Of a stretch of 64,000 bases of DNA, positions 18,527-27,814 are shown in pieces (position 1 is the stretch's first letter; each line of letters starts with the position of its first letter). The notes beneath the pieces were generated by a model. That model saw only the letters and a program-made list of their open reading frames with translations. It had not been told where the DNA came from and ran no database searches. A program made the translations under genes and the position numbers. The stretch is from Natronoflexus pectinivorans. GTDB lineage: Bacteria; Bacteroidota; Bacteroidia; Bacteroidales; Marinilabiliaceae. The stretch lies in contig NZ_SLWK01000004.1 of the NCBI RefSeq assembly GCF_004345615.1, forward strand, positions 1-64,000, read 5' to 3'.

Positions 18527-18670
18527 AACGTCAACCATAAAATAACGGGTTGATATGGTGCATTTAGCGGTTCCCCCTTAGCTTCGACGTGAGACTTCGG
18601 TGTGAGCTCAGTCGAACACTCAGTCGAACGGGTTAGGGGGTGAGAGATGGAGACAATTCAGATTTGACTT
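18527..18670 (+). repeat. MITE-like dispersed repeat, copy A
   Basis: Shares GTCAACCATAAA, GTGCATTTAGCG, a CCCCCTTAG...TTAGGGGGTGAG core hairpin, ATGGAGACAATTCAGA and the end GATTTGACTT with the copies at 27651 and 29966. It also contains a central insert (GACTTCGGTGTGAGCTCAGT and following) shared with the inverted partial copy at 9319. Together with the terminator at 18688 it fills the 373-bp gap between the metallopeptidase and the isomerase-like gene. Confidence 0.75.
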
Positions 18671-18687
18671 GAGACTCGCAGGATTTC

Positions 18688-18725
18688 AAAATAAGGTAAG
18701 TTTTTCAACTTACCTTATTTTTTTT
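18688..18725 (+). terminator. Strong terminator downstream of metallopeptidase gene
   Basis: A perfect 15-bp stem (18688-18702 with 18707-18721) and 4-base loop is followed by T residues. Clean separation from the next gene is expected. Confidence 0.8.
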
Positions 18726-18860
18726 AATTGCTCTAAACATACTACAACCTCACAATTCATTGTGTTTATCTATATTTTAGCCTTTGAATTTCAAAAAAAA
18801 ATGCTTTTTTTTGTTAGCAACAATTTCTTAACAATTACACATCTAACAAATCACACCATC

Positions 18861-19763
18861 ATGAAAATTAAGAACAGACGTGAATTTATCAAAACCACTT
18901 CGTTGGGCGTTCTTGGAGCTGCCCTTTTAAGTAAGTATGGTATGTCTGCGTGTGCATCGCCACAAGCACCAGCAGCTGTTAAATCAGGAATTGGTATACA
19001 ATTATATACCATTCGTGATGAAATGAATCAAGACGTTGCCGGCACTTTAAAAAGAGTTGCCGACATTGGCTACCAATACCTTGAGTTGGCCGGGTATAAC
19101 AATGGGAAATTTTATGGTTATTCTCCCGCCGAATTTAAAAATCTGGTCAACGACCTTGGAATGGAAATCATCAGCAGTCACACAGGCGTTGAAGTAAAAG
19201 GTGTTGATACCAGCAATGTTGACATCATGGCTGAAGCACATGCCGAACTGGGAGTGAAATACTGCGTGCAGCCATGGTTAGTTGAAGAACGCAGAGTAAG
19301 TGCCGACAGCTATCGGCAGTTTGTAGAAGAACTTAATATCATAGGAGAAGTATTTAAAAGATATGGAATCAGGTTTGCCTATCATAACCACGACTTTGAA
19401 TTCTTCGAAGTAGATGGACTAATTCCTTACACTGACATATTCCTAAAAGAAGGGAATCCTGATCTTTTAACTTTTGAATTGGATCATTATTGGGTAGCAC
19501 GTGCCGGATTCAACTCCGTTGATCTCATGAAGCAATTCCCCGGCAGATTCGAACTTTGGCACATCAAAGACATGGAAGATAGTGAGGATCAGTTTTTCGC
19601 ACCTGTTGGAGAAGGAATCATCGACTATAAAGCCATTATGGAAGTAGCCGATGTGGCAGGAATGAAATATTTCTTTGTAGAGCAGGATGCCACTCGCGAT
19701 GGCAGAGCAATGGAAGCCATTGAAACTAGCTTTAAAAACATGCAGAATAAAATTCTGATTTAA
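18861..19763 (+). CDS. Tat-exported sugar phosphate isomerase/epimerase-like protein
   Basis: This is a 300-residue xylose-isomerase-like TIM-barrel protein. The start at 18861 was chosen because a twin-arginine signal follows at once (NRREFIK, Arg6-Arg7) with a hydrophobic stretch up to about residue 30. The barrel covers about 40-300 and shows metal-ligand-type residues in YHNHDFEF, ELDHYW and LWHIKDMED. These proteins occur in sugar and inositol catabolism in Bacteroidota, but the substrate here is unknown. It forms a single-gene unit between two terminators. Confidence 0.85.
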   Translation: MKIKNRREFIKTTSLGVLGAALLSKYGMSACASPQAPAAVKSGIGIQLYTIRDEMNQDVAGTLKRVADIGYQYLELAGYNNGKFYGYSPAEFKNLVNDLGMEIISSHTGVEVKGVDTSNVDIMAEAHAELGVKYCVQPWLVEERRVSADSYRQFVEELNIIGEVFKRYGIRFAYHNHDFEFFEVDGLIPYTDIFLKEGNPDLLTFELDHYWVARAGFNSVDLMKQFPGRFELWHIKDMEDSEDQFFAPVGEGIIDYKAIMEVADVAGMKYFFVEQDATRDGRAMEAIETSFKNMQNKILI

Positions 19764-19776
19764 TATAACACTCATT

Positions 19777-19810
19777 AAAAAGGCTGAAACTTTTGTTTCA
19801 GCCTTTTTTT
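19777..19810. terminator. Bidirectional terminator between convergent genes
   Basis: Stem AAAAAGGCTGAAA (19777-19789) pairs with TTTCAGCCTTTTT (19796-19808), with a T tract on each strand. It serves the isomerase-like gene and the convergent panE. Confidence 0.85.
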
Positions 19811-19823
19811 AATATAAAACCGG

Positions 19824-20744
19824 TTAACTTCTTGCCCGTTTCTCCATCAAAATCAAAGAGTGATAAATAAATCGGTTTACTGGGACATCAACCCCGGCCC
19901 TTTCAGCCAGCCGTACCACGGTTCCATTCTGATACTCCAACTCTGAAGGTTTACCCTCCCAAATATCCCGCGTAAGCGATGAGGTTGAATCATATGGGAA
20001 TGTATCGATAAAACCCATGGTTTTATCCACAAAATCCTCTTTAATATACACATTCATTGCAGCAGCTACATCTGCTACTTCTTTAAACAATCGGTACATC
20101 ATCTCTCGTGTTTCAGGCTGTTCACGCACTTCACCATAAGTGGAACGCGTTACGGCCAACAAAGCACTGACACATATAGAGATGAATTTCTTCCACAGTT
20201 CTGACTGGATATCTTTTGCCACCATAGATTTGAAACCGGATGCCTCAAATATTGAGTTCAATTCTAAAACCCTGTCGGTTTTAGAATTATCGGCTTCTCC
20301 AAAAACAATGGTAGGTTCCACAGCCAAATGATTAATAATCCCGGAATTTTCAATTTTACTGATGATGCGACATAATCCGGCTAAAACATTCTTATGAGGC
20401 AACACCTCCTTTAATTCTTCACTAGCCAAAACTCCGTTTTGCAGCGGCAACACGAGTGTATTTTCACCTACAACATTTTTAAGTTGCATTGCCACCTCCT
20501 TCAGTTGCCAGGCTTTTACAGCCACAATAACCAAATCAGCCACTCCGGTTTTCGCAATTTCTGAAGTAGCTTTAACAGGCGACACCAAAAAATCACCATT
20601 AATACTTTTCACTTGCAAACCTTTTTCCAGCATGGTCTTTAAATGTTCACCACGTGCAACAAACGTTACATCATGTCCGGCTTTTGCCATTCGTCCTCCA
20701 AAATAGGCACCTACTCCGCCTGTTCCAATTATTGTTACCTTCAT
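19824..20744 (-). CDS. panE: 2-dehydropantoate 2-reductase
   Basis: This is a 306-residue ketopantoate reductase that uses NADPH to make pantoate for coenzyme A synthesis. The N-terminal Rossmann motif IGTGGVGAYFGG is at 6-17, followed by VAVKAWQ with the conserved Lys at about 78 and LPLQNGV at about 99. The C-terminal ApbA domain shows KKFISICVSALLAVTRS at about 188-204. Length and domain order are standard. No other pantothenate genes are adjacent. A paralogue acting on another 2-keto acid is possible, as this family is often duplicated. Confidence 0.85.
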   Translation of the reverse strand: MKVTIIGTGGVGAYFGGRMAKAGHDVTFVARGEHLKTMLEKGLQVKSINGDFLVSPVKATSEIAKTGVADLVIVAVKAWQLKEVAMQLKNVVGENTLVLPLQNGVLASEELKEVLPHKNVLAGLCRIISKIENSGIINHLAVEPTIVFGEADNSKTDRVLELNSIFEASGFKSMVAKDIQSELWKKFISICVSALLAVTRSTYGEVREQPETREMMYRLFKEVADVAAAMNVYIKEDFVDKTMGFIDTFPYDSTSSLTRDIWEGKPSELEYQNGTVVRLAERAGVDVPVNRFIYHSLILMEKRARS

Positions 20745-20898
20745 TTATATTTTTTTATAAACTTAATTGTTCAATCTTAATCCATATGGGGTTCTTCTGA
20801 CAGTCTCGCTGTCAGCCATAAAAAGCCTAAATCCAAGAAAGAGTAACTCAAAAAGAAATCCTACCATTGGCTATGTATGATATTGTAATTCTATTTCT

Positions 20899-21183
20899 TT
20901 AGGCAGACAGGGGATTTACTTGGATCTGTCCACCGATAGCTCTTAAGACTTTCATGATTGTTTCAAATTGAGGTTTCGCTCCATCTGACAAAGCTTTATA
21001 TAAACTTGGTCTACTTAATCCAGTTTCTTGAGCAATCTTCGTCATACCAATTGATTTTGCGATATGACCAATAGCTATAATAATATCCGATTCGTTTCCT
21101 TCGGCCAGAACAGTATTAAGATATCCTGCTATCATCTCGTTACTATCTAAATAGTCAGCTATATCAAATTTTGAAGTTTCCAT
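20899..21183 (-). CDS. HigA-type antitoxin (addiction module antidote)
   Basis: This is a 94-residue protein of the putative addiction-module antidote family, with an XRE-like helix-turn-helix (IAQETGLSRPSLYKALS, about 53-69). The N-terminal part FDIADYLDSNEMIAGYL is the family signature. It would repress its own operon and bind the partner toxin. The toxin gene, four bases upstream, carries an in-frame stop, so this antitoxin may be an orphan. Confidence 0.88.
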   Translation of the reverse strand: METSKFDIADYLDSNEMIAGYLNTVLAEGNESDIIIAIGHIAKSIGMTKIAQETGLSRPSLYKALSDGAKPQFETIMKVLRAIGGQIQVNPLSA

Positions 21184-21187
21184 TTTT

Positions 21188-21487
21188 CTACAATTTAAGT
21201 CGCTTTAAAATCTCCTTTGCCTTTTCAATATCTCTCTGTTGAGTTGATTTATTTCCACCAATGAGTAGAATAATTATTTTACCTTCGAATTCCTTAAAAT
21301 ATACCCTGTATCCTTTAGCATAGTCAATTTTCAACTCCCGAATACCATTCCCAACGGCTTCGCATTCACCAAAGTGTTAATCATTCTCAATTTTTTGAAT
21401 GCGAAACAATATTTTGGCTTTGGCTCTTATATCTTTTAGTTTTCTCAGCCATTTGTCAAATTCAATTGTTTTCTTAATTATGTACAT
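21188..21487 (-). pseudogene. HigB/RelE-like toxin with nonsense codon
   Basis: The 100-codon frame from ATG 21487 encodes a phage-derived Gp49/HigB-like toxin: FDKWLRKLKDIRAKAKI, then IREL-KIDYAKGYRVYF, then IILLIGGNKSTQQRDIEKAK. A TAA at 21377-21379 (codon 37) interrupts it, in place of a residue just before HFGECEAVGNGIREL. Everything else is intact and in frame, so the lesion is recent, a sequencing error, or possibly read through. Gene order (toxin first, 4-bp spacing to the antitoxin) is typical for this family. Confidence 0.85.
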
Positions 21488-21635
21488 TCATTTAGCTGTA
21501 TTCGATTGGATACGAATTTAAGAAATATTTTCTATTTTATGTAGGTTAAAACTTTAAAACCACATAAAGGATAAAGCCGCTATAAAATGCTTTGAATGTG
21601 CTACTTACTTTGCATCTTAGCGCCTCCGCGTTTAT

Positions 21636-22898
21636 CTATTCCAACCACTTTTTTCGAAAGCTGCCATCTGGATCAAACTTTTCTGCTTGTTTTGTCAGGT
21701 TAAATCTTCGATTTACCCTGCTATCGGTTCCTCGTCCTGATTGATACGCCCAGTTACCGTAATTATTATAAACCTCATAATCAATGAGTCGATTCTCGAA
21801 CCATGCGGCACCCCATTGCCAATTTACTTTTAACTCTTTTGCAAGATAATAGGAAACCAACATCCTACCTCGATTACTCATAAATCCGGTATGCAATAAC
21901 TCTCGCATCAAAGCATCAACAATGGGTTGTCCGGTAGTACCAATTCTCCAGTCGTTAAAAGCCTCCAAATCATCATACATGCCATGTTCGCTCTGCCGTA
22001 AACCTTTAACCCAAAACAATTTATTTCCGTATCGCATCATAATGTAACGATAGTACTCCCGCCAAATAAGCTGTTCGCAAAAAGTTACCAGCGACTCCTC
22101 GTTAACAGAATGTTCTTGGGCATATTCATGAATTCTTTGCCACAACCATCTCACCGATAGTGACCCATTTGCAATCCACGGCGCCAAATGGGATGAAAAA
22201 TGGTTTCCTTGCAGTTGATTACGGGTTTCCTGATAACGATTTAGGCCTTCAGCGGCAATCCACGAATAATAGTGCTCCATGGCGGCATCTTCCCCTCCCG
22301 CAAATCGTATATTATTGTCGGGTTCAGATAATACAGTCAACATATTTTCTAAATCTTCATTTAATGAGATTTTGATGGATGGAATTCTGATAATGTTTTT
22401 TTCCTGTGAAACACCTTGTCCTAATTCCCAAACCTTGTTTTTGAAACGTGTGTAATAGAATGGAGAAGTCTCCGGTAAAAAAGGTAAAGATTCCGGTGGA
22501 AATAGCATATTACCGGAAAAAAGTTTCAAAGAAACTTTTTTCTTAAGCATATTCTCTGCTAATATCTCATCATGTGCATACTCTTTGGTAGCATATATGG
22601 CTGATGCATTTATTTGGGAATACAATTTTAACAGAATCTCATTAACATTTCCGGTAAAAACAAGCAAATGACTACCGGCATTTGCTATTTTTTTCTGAAG
22701 TTGAAAGAGCGTTTCAGTAAGAAACTGTTTACGAAAGTCGCCCATTGACGGAAATCCCAACGGGTTTTCATCAAACCATTTCTCATCAAAAATAAATACC
22801 GGAACTATCGGTTTACCGGTCTCAATGGCACGCAACAACGCAGGATTATCATATAATCTTAAATCATTGCGAAACCAATAAATAACAGGAGATTGCAT
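21636..22898 (-). CDS. Cryptochrome/photolyase, DASH-like
   Basis: This is a 420-residue FAD-containing DNA photolyase/cryptochrome. The N-terminal antenna-binding domain starts VIYWFRNDLRLYDN (5-18). The C-terminal FAD domain shows FCEQLIWREYYRYI, GQPIVDALMRELLHTGFMSNRGR and a tail like cryptochrome DASH (GRGTDSRVNRRFNLTKQAEK). The role is blue-light repair of pyrimidine dimers, probably in single-stranded DNA if DASH, or light sensing. It is a single gene with no obvious operon partners. Confidence 0.88.
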   Translation of the reverse strand: MQSPVIYWFRNDLRLYDNPALLRAIETGKPIVPVFIFDEKWFDENPLGFPSMGDFRKQFLTETLFQLQKKIANAGSHLLVFTGNVNEILLKLYSQINASAIYATKEYAHDEILAENMLKKKVSLKLFSGNMLFPPESLPFLPETSPFYYTRFKNKVWELGQGVSQEKNIIRIPSIKISLNEDLENMLTVLSEPDNNIRFAGGEDAAMEHYYSWIAAEGLNRYQETRNQLQGNHFSSHLAPWIANGSLSVRWLWQRIHEYAQEHSVNEESLVTFCEQLIWREYYRYIMMRYGNKLFWVKGLRQSEHGMYDDLEAFNDWRIGTTGQPIVDALMRELLHTGFMSNRGRMLVSYYLAKELKVNWQWGAAWFENRLIDYEVYNNYGNWAYQSGRGTDSRVNRRFNLTKQAEKFDPDGSFRKKWLE

Positions 22899-22968
22899 AA
22901 AATGTATAAGAATTTAGTTATAATTCTTAAACATTATATTTGAATTATGGTTCAGGAACACCATTTAA

Positions 22969-23520
22969 TTAACTAACAACCATCTTTTTAGCCAACTCAC
23001 TTGTAAGAGATTCATCACCGGATAAATTTTTCACAATTTCAAGAGAGAAATCCATGGCAGCGCCAATTCCCCGGCCGGTAACAATCCTTCCATCCGTCAC
23101 AGCTTGTTCATTGGTTAGTTCTGCTCCGTGCAAGTGCTTCTCAAAACCGGGATAGCAGGTTGCTTTTCGGCCATCCAGTAGCTTCATTTCACCTAATATC
23201 ATAGGTGCGGCACAAATTGCAGCCAACCACTTACCTTTATCGTAAAACTTTTGTATCAAGGACTTTACCTTTTCATTTCCAAAAAGATTTGTTGTACCCG
23301 GCAAACCTCCGGGGAGTATCAGCATGGTGCCTCCGCCGGAATCCACATCGTTCAGAAAAACATCTGTTTTCACCGAGATATCATGTGAACCAGTTATGAC
23401 TGGAGCTCCGGTTGTAGAAACTAAAAAAACTTCAAAACCTGCCCTGCGTAAAACATCGGCAGGAGTTAAAGCTTCAACTTCTTCAAACCCGTCTGCCAAT
23501 AGAATATATACTTTTGCCAT
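22969..23520 (-). CDS. DJ-1/PfpI family protein (YajL-like)
   Basis: This is a 183-residue DJ-1 superfamily protein. The start at 23520 (MAKVYILLADGFEEVEA) was chosen over the longer frame because it begins exactly at the conserved first strand. The nucleophile elbow is AICAAPMIL with Cys103, and the conserved acidic partner is Glu16. Family members are proposed to protect against oxidation or glyoxal damage; the activity is debated. It is followed, after a 70-bp gap, by the photolyase gene on the same strand, a pairing that could reflect a shared stress role. Confidence 0.88.
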   Translation of the reverse strand: MAKVYILLADGFEEVEALTPADVLRRAGFEVFLVSTTGAPVITGSHDISVKTDVFLNDVDSGGGTMLILPGGLPGTTNLFGNEKVKSLIQKFYDKGKWLAAICAAPMILGEMKLLDGRKATCYPGFEKHLHGAELTNEQAVTDGRIVTGRGIGAAMDFSLEIVKNLSGDESLTSELAKKMVVS

Positions 23521-23667
23521 AACTTGCATATTTGTTTTCCAAAAAAAATTACCCATATAAAGGTAAAATATTACTGTGGAATTTACAAAATCATTGTGTT
23601 AGGACATCATATCAAAGATTGAATGCAAGGTTCAACAATGCGTTCAAATTTATCTAAGAAGTTCTAA

Positions 23668-23859
23668 ACAGCATCTGTTTCATCCGGAGAGCAATCCCAA
23701 ATAGTATTGAAAAGATTCATTAATAAATTCATTACTGTAAATGTCACAAATGTTCAGACGGTAATCTACAATGTTGTGGACAAATTTAATTTTCATGACA
23801 ATGATCCAGCTCAAAGAGATTTTGAAATCAGGAAAATCTATGAAAGAATAGTGGATTAA
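23668..23859 (+). pseudogene. Unrecognised C-terminal coding remnant
   Basis: A 63-codon frame bounded upstream by TAA (23665-23667) and ending at TAA 23857-23859 reads as plausible protein (NVTNVQTVIYNVVDKF, then DNDPAQRDFEIRKIYERI). It has no start codon in a sensible position. It looks like the tail of a deleted gene. I do not recognise it. Confidence 0.35.
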
Positions 23860-24257
23860 TTTCCTGCGCAGGAAAAAAAATTCCTAAGCACGAAATTAGA
23901 AAAACATGCTCAGGAAAAATATTTTTCTAAGCATCGTTTTATGTTGCATAAATTATTGTATGAAGAAGTAATATACAACCGCCCAACATAATATGCCGGC
24001 AGACAAGTTTGACAGGTAAGTATTAAAGATTATTGGCTTTACCCAATCGCAAAAACTCATGTGATATACCCTAAAATATTCAACGTAACCTACATTTTCA
24101 GATTTAGGTATTCATTTTTACATACTGCAAATAATCAGAGAATTTGTCAATCATGTATTTTGGGCTGTTAACCCAGGAAAGGAAGTCGTTCGTATAATTT
24201 TTTTCCTGATAATAATCTGTTCAACCGTAAGCTTATTGTCAACCCCATATTGTATAA
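23860..24257. other. Intergenic region without gene
   Basis: AT-rich sequence with several imperfect repeats of AGGAAAAA and CTAAGCA between 23868 and 23938. No open frame, RNA gene or promoter is supported. It is probably decayed DNA continuous with the remnant at 23668-23859. Confidence 0.4.
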
Positions 24258-24285
24258 CAGGCAGATAATTAAAATTATCTGCCTG
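24258..24285. terminator. Terminator of small acidic protein gene
   Basis: A 13-bp perfect stem (24258-24270 with 24273-24285) lies 27 bp past the stop of the minus-strand gene at 24313. Confidence 0.6.
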
Positions 24286-24312
24286 CCTTATTATCCTTTA
24301 TAAAGTTCGAAA

Positions 24313-24531
24313 TTAATAAAGATCCTCATCTTCATCATCCATGGGATCATTATAGAAATCATCTTCAAGATCATCATCCAGATTGTAGTCATCAAATTCA
24401 TCTACTTCATCATAGATAGATGGCTTTTTTGATCTCTTTTGTTTACCTAGCTTTACCCCCGGTCTTTTCAATGATTCTTCATCCTGAAACATTCCTCCGG
24501 AATTCCTTGTGGGAAGCTTCTTTGTTTTCAT
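24313..24531 (-). CDS. Small protein with basic N-terminus and acidic tail
   Basis: This is a 72-residue protein with a split charge pattern: Lys/Arg-rich residues 1-40 (KLGKQKRSKKPS) and a tail from about 42 dominated by Asp and Glu. It has no signal peptide or membrane helix. No family is recognised. An acidic disordered tail suggests binding to a basic partner such as a nucleic-acid-binding protein, but that is speculation. It is an isolated gene with its own terminator, which supports it being real. Confidence 0.6.
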   Translation of the reverse strand: MKTKKLPTRNSGGMFQDEESLKRPGVKLGKQKRSKKPSIYDEVDEFDDYNLDDDLEDDFYNDPMDDEDEDLY

Positions 24532-24709
24532 TTTAATATTGCTTTTTAGTTAAAAAAATGAGTTGTTAATACGGTTGAAAAATACAAAATTCTCTGTTTT
24601 CATCATACAAATTACAACTTTTTTCGCGCTTAATTTCGTTAAAAATTCAAAACAATACAAAACCCTCTATAAATGGCACTTACCGAACAAGAAAAAACAG
24701 ATAATTTGG

Positions 24710-26107
24710 TCAAATTTTCCGCACATTTAGTTGTCCCGATGTAAAACTAATTACCTTAATATTCTCATCCCGGTCGATAAAACCTTCAAGTGCTCTGGCA
24801 TCATATATATCGCCTTTAATGGTTACCTTCCCGGAAGGACGAAGAACGGTTGATGAAACTCCGGTTTTTCCAACCAAACTCTTGTAATGGCTGTCAACGC
24901 TTACGTATCCCTGATTAATGTCCTGACTGGTTTGCAAAGTTATTCGCGATAAAGGAGCTGTTGGGGAAGCTGTCCATCGATTACTTAAATAGATTACAAG
25001 CAAAATCCCTCCAAACATCCCCCCAAATACAGTTAACAGAGCCTCCATCAGTTCTTTAGTTTTAACTCCGGAAAAATCGAATACCACATTGTCGAGCAAG
25101 CTTAATACCAAACCGGTAACCACCAGTATTGTCCCCGAGATTCCGGCTACGCCAAAGCCGGGTATCACAAATATTTCAAGAGCAATGAGCACAACACCGA
25201 TAACAAAGAGCATGATTTCCCAATTGGCAGCTAATCCATCAAGATAGAGTGGTGCAAAGTACAAAACGGCAGCAACAATGGCGGCTATGATAGGAAATCC
25301 GATTCCCGGAGACTGCAATTCAAAATAAACACCTCCCAAAATCACCAGTATAAGCATCCCCCGCAGAATTGGGCTGGTTAAAAAACCTTTAAGATTATCG
25401 TAAAAAGTTGGTCTGAAACTCACTACTTGTGCATCCGGTACTCCCAATTGCTCCAGCACATCGTCAATGCTACGGGCAATTCCATCGCAGAAACCATGCT
25501 CCACCGCCTCCAATGCGGTAAACGTAAGAACCTGTCCCGCTTCAATAATTCCGGGAATCTCAACCCTTTCATCAACCATGGCTTCGGCAATTCTTGGGTC
25601 ACGGCGCCATTTTACAATGGTATCATTGGCCACAATAGTGGTATCTTTTCCGTGTGCCTCTGCCGTTGCACGAATTGTTGACCGCATATATGACTGAAAC
25701 TTGTCGGGCATCTCCTCTCCCGTCTGATTCACAACGGTTGCAGCGCCAATATTGGCGCCGGGACGCATATAAATATTCCGGGCAGCGATGGAAATTAATG
25801 CTCCGGCACTGGCCGCATTATTATCAATAAAAACATGGACAGGGATATCGCTGTTCAGAATTTTTGTACGGATGGAATCAGCAAAAACCACCTCACCCCC
25901 ATAGGTATTCATGTGAATCAATATCATATCCGCGTTCATCTCCCGGGCTTCTTTAAAAGCTTTTTGAGTATGAACCCAAACAGTGCTGTTAATGTTGCTG
26001 AAAATAGGCAAACGGTAAACCAACGGTTTACCTGTTTCCGCTGTTTCGTTGGCACTGATGGAGATTAACGCCAACAATATCATTAAAAAACCGGTTAATT
26101 TCTTCAT
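24710..26107 (-). CDS. nfeD: NfeD-family membrane serine protease (ClpP-class)
   Basis: This is a 465-residue NfeD homologue of the long form. The signal peptide is about 1-20 and the ClpP-like protease domain about 28-235, with candidate nucleophile Ser100 in NNAASAGALIS and a candidate general-base Lys near 136. Four to five membrane helices lie at about 250-385, followed by a C-terminal OB-fold NfeD domain (about 400-465, LVGKTGVSSTVLRPSGKV). The family cleaves membrane proteins of the stomatin type. No stomatin gene is adjacent in this window. It is transcribed divergently from purB. Confidence 0.9.
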   Translation of the reverse strand: MKKLTGFLMILLALISISANETAETGKPLVYRLPIFSNINSTVWVHTQKAFKEAREMNADMILIHMNTYGGEVVFADSIRTKILNSDIPVHVFIDNNAASAGALISIAARNIYMRPGANIGAATVVNQTGEEMPDKFQSYMRSTIRATAEAHGKDTTIVANDTIVKWRRDPRIAEAMVDERVEIPGIIEAGQVLTFTALEAVEHGFCDGIARSIDDVLEQLGVPDAQVVSFRPTFYDNLKGFLTSPILRGMLILVILGGVYFELQSPGIGFPIIAAIVAAVLYFAPLYLDGLAANWEIMLFVIGVVLIALEIFVIPGFGVAGISGTILVVTGLVLSLLDNVVFDFSGVKTKELMEALLTVFGGMFGGILLVIYLSNRWTASPTAPLSRITLQTSQDINQGYVSVDSHYKSLVGKTGVSSTVLRPSGKVTIKGDIYDARALEGFIDRDENIKVISFTSGQLNVRKI

Positions 26108-26243
26108 TCTTTTATTTACTTAGAATTGATGGTTAAAGACCATAAAAACAAAATATGACTAAATCTATCTTTATCAAAAATAGATAAAAATTATGATACC
26201 ATGGCAACTTACATGTAAATTGAATGTGTCAACATCCACACCC

Positions 26244-26270
26244 TTTTGCCCCATATTTTTATTACATTTG
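26244..26270 (+). promoter_or_regulatory. Promoter of purB
   Basis: A -7 element TACATTTG at 26263-26270 fits TAnnTTTG, 20 bp before the start codon. A TTTTG stretch at 26244-26248 is a possible, closely spaced -33 box. Confidence 0.5.
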
Positions 26271-26290
26271 CAGTTTAAAACTAAAATATC

Positions 26291-27646
26291 ATGCTCGACA
26301 TTCAGTTACTTACTGCAATTTCTCCTATAGATGGACGCTACCGTACCAAAGTGGACGGCCTGGCACTTTATTTTTCTGAATATGCACTTATCCGTTACAG
26401 GGTAATGGTTGAAGTGGAATACTTTATCGCTCTTTGTGAAATCCCTCTAAAACAACTGGAAGAGGTGAACAAAAGCAAATTCGATGATTTGAGAAAAATT
26501 TATACGAACTTCCAGTTGGAAGATGCTGAAAGAATTAAAAGCATTGAAAGTGTAACAAATCACGATGTTAAGGCTGTTGAATATTTCGTTAAAGAGAAAT
26601 TTGATGGTCTGGGCATGGATAAATTCAAAGAATTTATCCATTTCGGATTGACTTCACAGGATATAAACAACACATCTGTTCCGGCATCGCTACGTGATGC
26701 CGTTCACGACATCTATTATCCATTGCTGGAAGAACTCATCGGTGAACTTGAAAAATTTGCCGATGATTGGAAAGAGGTTCCCATGCTGGCAAAAACTCAC
26801 GGACAGCCTGCCTCTCCCACCCGGTTGGGTAAAGAAATTAAGGTTTTCACCGAAAGGCTGAACACACAATTGGCATTGCTGAAAAGCATTCCCTGCTCTG
26901 CAAAATTTGGAGGTGCCACAGGTAATTTCAACGCGCATCATGCTGCCTATCCTGAAATTGACTGGGTTGATTTTGGAAACAACTTCCTCGGAAATTACCT
27001 GAAACTTGAGAGAGAGCAACTGACCACACAAATCAGCAATTACGACAATCTGGCTGCATCGTTTGATAACTTTAAACGAATCAACACCATTCTTCTTGAT
27101 TTATGTCGCGACATGTGGACATATATCATGATGGAGTACTTCAAGCAAAAAATTAAGAAAGGTGAAGTTGGTTCCAGTGCCATGCCGCATAAAGTAAATC
27201 CCATTGATTTTGAAAATGCGGAAGGTAACCTGGGGATTGCAAATGCACTTTTCGACCATTTGGCAGCGAAACTGCCGGTTTCGCGTTTGCAGCGTGACCT
27301 TACCGACAGTACAGTTCTGCGAAATATTGGCGTTCCAATTGCTCATTCGGTGCTTTCCATTAAATCCATTCAAAAGGGGCTTAGCAAGCTGCTTTTAAAT
27401 GAAGCAGCCATACAAAAAGACCTGGACGACAACTGGGCTGTGGTGGCAGAAGGTATTCAAACCATCTTACGTCGCGAAGGGTATCCAAATCCTTATGAGG
27501 CTTTAAAAGAGCTGACACGCACCAATGCAAAAGTTACGGCGCGCTCTTTGGCAGAATTTGTAGATACGTTGAACGTGAGCGACGAAATTAAAGAAGAATT
27601 GAAAATGCTTACACCACAAAGCTATACAGGTGTAAATCTGTATTAG
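26291..27646 (+). CDS. purB: Adenylosuccinate lyase
   Basis: This is a 451-residue fumarase/aspartase-superfamily enzyme that splits adenylosuccinate and SAICAR in purine synthesis. The superfamily signature GSSAMPHKVNP lies at 294-304, a catalytic His at 170 (AKTHGQPASPTRLG), and SPIDGRY at 11-17. Length and motifs fit the E. coli-type PurB subgroup. It is a single-gene unit; another purine gene (purL) lies far away at the right edge. Confidence 0.95.
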   Translation: MLDIQLLTAISPIDGRYRTKVDGLALYFSEYALIRYRVMVEVEYFIALCEIPLKQLEEVNKSKFDDLRKIYTNFQLEDAERIKSIESVTNHDVKAVEYFVKEKFDGLGMDKFKEFIHFGLTSQDINNTSVPASLRDAVHDIYYPLLEELIGELEKFADDWKEVPMLAKTHGQPASPTRLGKEIKVFTERLNTQLALLKSIPCSAKFGGATGNFNAHHAAYPEIDWVDFGNNFLGNYLKLEREQLTTQISNYDNLAASFDNFKRINTILLDLCRDMWTYIMMEYFKQKIKKGEVGSSAMPHKVNPIDFENAEGNLGIANALFDHLAAKLPVSRLQRDLTDSTVLRNIGVPIAHSVLSIKSIQKGLSKLLLNEAAIQKDLDDNWAVVAEGIQTILRREGYPNPYEALKELTRTNAKVTARSLAEFVDTLNVSDEIKEELKMLTPQSYTGVNLY

Positions 27647-27650
27647 TGTC

Positions 27651-27743
27651 AAGTCAACCATGAAATTACGGATTAGTATTGTGCATTAGGCGTGCCCCCT
27701 TGGGGGTTTGGAGTGAGCGATGGAGGTAAGTCAGATTTGACTT
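27651..27743 (+). repeat. MITE-like dispersed repeat, copy B
   Basis: Ends AAGTCAACC (27651-27659) and GATTTGACTT (27734-27743) form a short imperfect terminal inverted repeat. The internal core is a CCCCCTTGGGGG hairpin with GTATTGTGCATTAGGCG before it and GGAGTGAGCGATGGAGG after it. Aligns by eye along its whole length with the copies at 18527 and 29966. Confidence 0.75.
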
Positions 27744-27814
27744 AACGTTAGTTTAAGAGTTGACAATTTATTTGAGAAAGCCTCAACCTGTATTTTATTG
27801 CATAACCCTTAAAA

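Noticed and set aside
20798-20814. Hairpin TGACAG/CTGTCA between panE and the antitoxin gene
   Set aside because: Six base pairs only, no T tract; not enough for a terminator or operator call.
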